Source: Salisaeta longa DSM 21114 (GTDB taxonomy: Bacteria > Bacteroidota > Rhodothermia > Rhodothermales > Salinibacteraceae). Taken from it: a stretch of 64,000 bases of DNA. Made by a program: the position numbers and the translations under genes. The stretch is taken from contig NZ_ATTH01000001.1 in the NCBI RefSeq assembly GCF_000419585.1, positions 1,820,005-1,884,004 of the forward strand. Direction: 5' to 3'. Below, one piece after another: positions 62,625-64,000 of this stretch. Position 1 is the first letter of the stretch. Every line of letters starts with the position of its first letter. The notes beneath the pieces were generated by a model. That model had not been told where the DNA came from and did no database searches. It saw only the letters and a list, made by a program, of their open reading frames with translations.

Positions 62625-63038
62625 CTAGTCCCCGCGGTATTCAACAAAGTTGCGCTCGGTTTCGTAGAGCCGCACGCAGTGCAAGCGGCCCGCCGGCAGG
62701 TGACCCTCCAGCTGTTCCCAAATCGCTACAGCCACGTTCTCGGTGGAAGGCAAAATGCCGTCCAAAAAGTCGACCTCCAGGTTCAGGTTCTTGTGATCCA
62801 TCCGATCCACCACGCGCTCATGCAGCACCTGCTTCAGCGCGCCCAGGTCCACCACGTAGCCCGTCTCCGGGTCGGGCGTGCCGGCAACCGTCACTTCCAG
62901 CACGTAGTTGTGCCCGTGCCAGTTCGGATTGTTGCACGCGCCGAAGGTTTCTGCATTCCACGCGTCGGACTTTTCTGGGTTGTGCAGCCGGTGTGCGGCG
63001 TTGAAATGGACCTTGCGTGTGACAAAAACGGTGGACAT
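62625..63038 (-). CDS. 6-pyruvoyl-tetrahydropterin synthase-type protein (PTPS/QueD family)
   Basis: The product has 137 residues. Zinc ligands are His16 (FNAAHRL) and His41/His43 (HGHNY); the catalytic Cys35 is in [13 protein letters not shown]. The Cys-to-HGH spacing of five residues and the NNPN insert match the eukaryote-like PTPS group, whereas QueD has Cxxx[17 protein letters not shown] supplies the conserved Glu. With folE directly downstream it may make a tetrahydropterin cofactor rather than, or as well as, a queuosine precursor. Confidence 0.9.
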   Translation of the reverse strand: MSTVFVTRKVHFNAAHRLHNPEKSDAWNAETFGACNNPNWHGHNYVLEVTVAGTPDPETGYVVDLGALKQVLHERVVDRMDHKNLNLEVDFLDGILPSTENVAVAIWEQLEGHLPAGRLHCVRLYETERNFVEYRGD

Positions 63039-63290
63039 GAAGGAGCCGTGCTTCGTTGGGTAATAAGTGCGAATTCTTAGACCCGCCGTCTCTGGATGAT
63101 GTTCAGCAGCGAACGACCATTTTACGTTGTGCTATGTGGGTTCTACGGCACTGTTACGTGTTCGAACTTCAAGGCTGGCTCGTTTTTCTGGATCGGACGT
63201 GAGCCGTCGATGGTTCTGTACGGCGGGTTATTGCTCGTTTGTCACGGTGGCCCTTTCAGGATGATCTAAACGCCCCCGCGTCGCCTACGG

Positions 63291-63419
63291 CTCCTCGCAA
63301 TGACAACAGCGGTTGACGGTAGACATGCAATGTTGGTGGTTCAGATGGCTGTTCCGACGAGTTCGACCAACTGCACGCCCAACGCACAAAAAAGCAGCAT
63401 TCTCCTTGTCATCGCGAGG
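63291..63419 (-). repeat. MITE-like repeat unit 3 (inverted copy)
   Basis: The reverse complement reads CCTCGCGATGACAAGG, CTTTTTTGTGCGTTGGGCGTGC, GGAACAGCCATCTGAACCA and ends TTGTCATTGCGAGG. This is the same element as at 52673-52799 and 52882-53009 but in opposite orientation. Confidence 0.85.
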
Positions 63420-63529
63420 AGTGCCCCTGGGGAGTGACGTGGCGATCTCCATGTACACGGAAAAACGCTCCGTCGCAGAAGTTACGCCACAGGCATGCCC
63501 CCCTTGTCCAAAATGTCCAGAGCCGTTGC

Positions 63530-63655
63530 ATCAATCGTGCGTATTCGTGCTAACGCTGTTCAGGACTGAATTGCAAAATGACGTCGACATGCCCCAGGAG
63601 CAGCGACTGACTATGAAGCGCCCAGGGCGGGTTCGCGATTACGCGTGTGATTGCC
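63530..63655 (-). repeat. Dispersed intergenic repeat end-module, inverted copy
   Basis: The reverse complement of this block matches 52373-52510, sharing GGGGCATGTCGACGTCATTTT, CAGTCCTGAACAGCGTTA and GCACGATTGATGCAACGGC almost without change. Together with unit 3 it makes 63.24-63.66 kb an inverted partner of 52.37-53.29 kb. The remaining non-coding DNA between 63039 and 63734 shows no gene. Confidence 0.85.
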
Positions 63656-63734
63656 CTGGCCTCGGCGGGCCTTCTTGCACACCACCGTGTTTCCCTGTAC
63701 GTTGAGGCCTGCTGCCGCCACCGAATTCCGCACC

Positions 63735-64000
63735 ATGCGCTCGTTCCTTCCTTCTGCGCCGCCCCACGGATCTGCCGGACGCCTGCAGTTTCTTGACGTC
63801 CTGCGCGCCGTTGCCATCGTGATGATGCTGCAGGGGCACTTCGTAGATACCATGCTGGATGCGTCCTTCCGCACGCCTACGCCCGGCTACACCACGTGGG
63901 TCTTCTTTCGCGGCCTTACGGCTCCGCTCTTTTTCACCATTACGGGCGTGGTGTTCGTGTACATCCTGCTGCGCAACAACGTGCCGCCGCGCAGCAATCC
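63735..64000 (+). CDS. Heparan-alpha-glucosaminide N-acetyltransferase-like membrane protein (partial, runs off window)
   Basis: Only the first 88 residues are visible. RLQFLDVLRAVAIVMMLQGHFVDTM matches the start of the HGSNAT catalytic/DUF1624 acyltransferase family, including the conserved His. A second hydrophobic segment (APLFFTITGVVFVYILL) follows. It is a multi-pass protein that would acylate an envelope or cell-wall sugar. The frame is open to the right edge. Confidence 0.8.
   Translation, partial: MRSFLPSAPPHGSAGRLQFLDVLRAVAIVMMLQGHFVDTMLDASFRTPTPGYTTWVFFRGLTAPLFFTITGVVFVYILLRNNVPPRSN

Overview
The window reads as chromosomal DNA of a high-GC, probably salt-adapted member of the Bacteroidota/Rhodothermota (Salinibacter-like) lineage. 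This is inferred from a SusC/SusD pair, an exosortase-family gene, many acidic proteins, and a lipoprotein carrying a domain I otherwise associate with haloarchaea. Most of the sequence is densely coding. A few AT-richer patches (about 17.8-19.1 kb, 25.0-25.4 kb, 44.7-45.0 kb) stand out as possible imports or regulatory spacers.

Left third (1-24.5 kb). A run of minus-strand genes encodes, in transcription order, an FHA protein with a type VI TagH-like C-terminus, a transmembrane Ser/Thr kinase with PEGA domains and a tandem DETxx array, two CsgG-family proteins, and a giant secreted beta-helix protein that leaves the window. Upstream of it lies a lipoprotein / M1 aminopeptidase / MATE exporter operon. 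A TPP riboswitch precedes a signal-less NMT1/THI5-type protein, followed by an orphan HsdR-N-type nuclease in AT-rich DNA. A multibranched RNA candidate with its own terminator sits before a sensor histidine kinase. A cobalamin riboswitch precedes class I ribonucleotide reductase genes.

Middle (24.5-52.3 kb). Housekeeping and metabolic genes (thioesterase, patatin, epimerase, tRNA-Ala, DNA methyltransferase, tsaB, trmH, topA, murB, ADP-ribosylglycohydrolase, lysS, Nudix, YhbY, D-Ala-D-Ala ligase-like) are interspersed with an exosortase-family gene broken by one in-frame amber codon and a SusC-SusD-fasciclin/DUF7282 operon.

Right part (52.3-64 kb). Two gene-free stretches (52.35-53.37 and 63.04-63.73 kb) carry copies of the same composite repeat in opposite orientation. 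They flank an interval with an acyl-CoA dehydrogenase, an alpha/beta hydrolase, fabF-prs, a PAS protein, a cyclophilin, a DUF3124 lipoprotein plus KefB-like antiporter, and a 6-pyruvoyl-tetrahydropterin-synthase-type gene with folE. A heparan-glucosaminide-acetyltransferase-like membrane protein runs off the right edge.

The most promising undescribed system is the kinase/FHA locus. The kinase's cytoplasmic linker is a tandem array of TxxD motifs, the type of site FHA domains read once the Thr is phosphorylated, and the neighbouring gene encodes an FHA protein.
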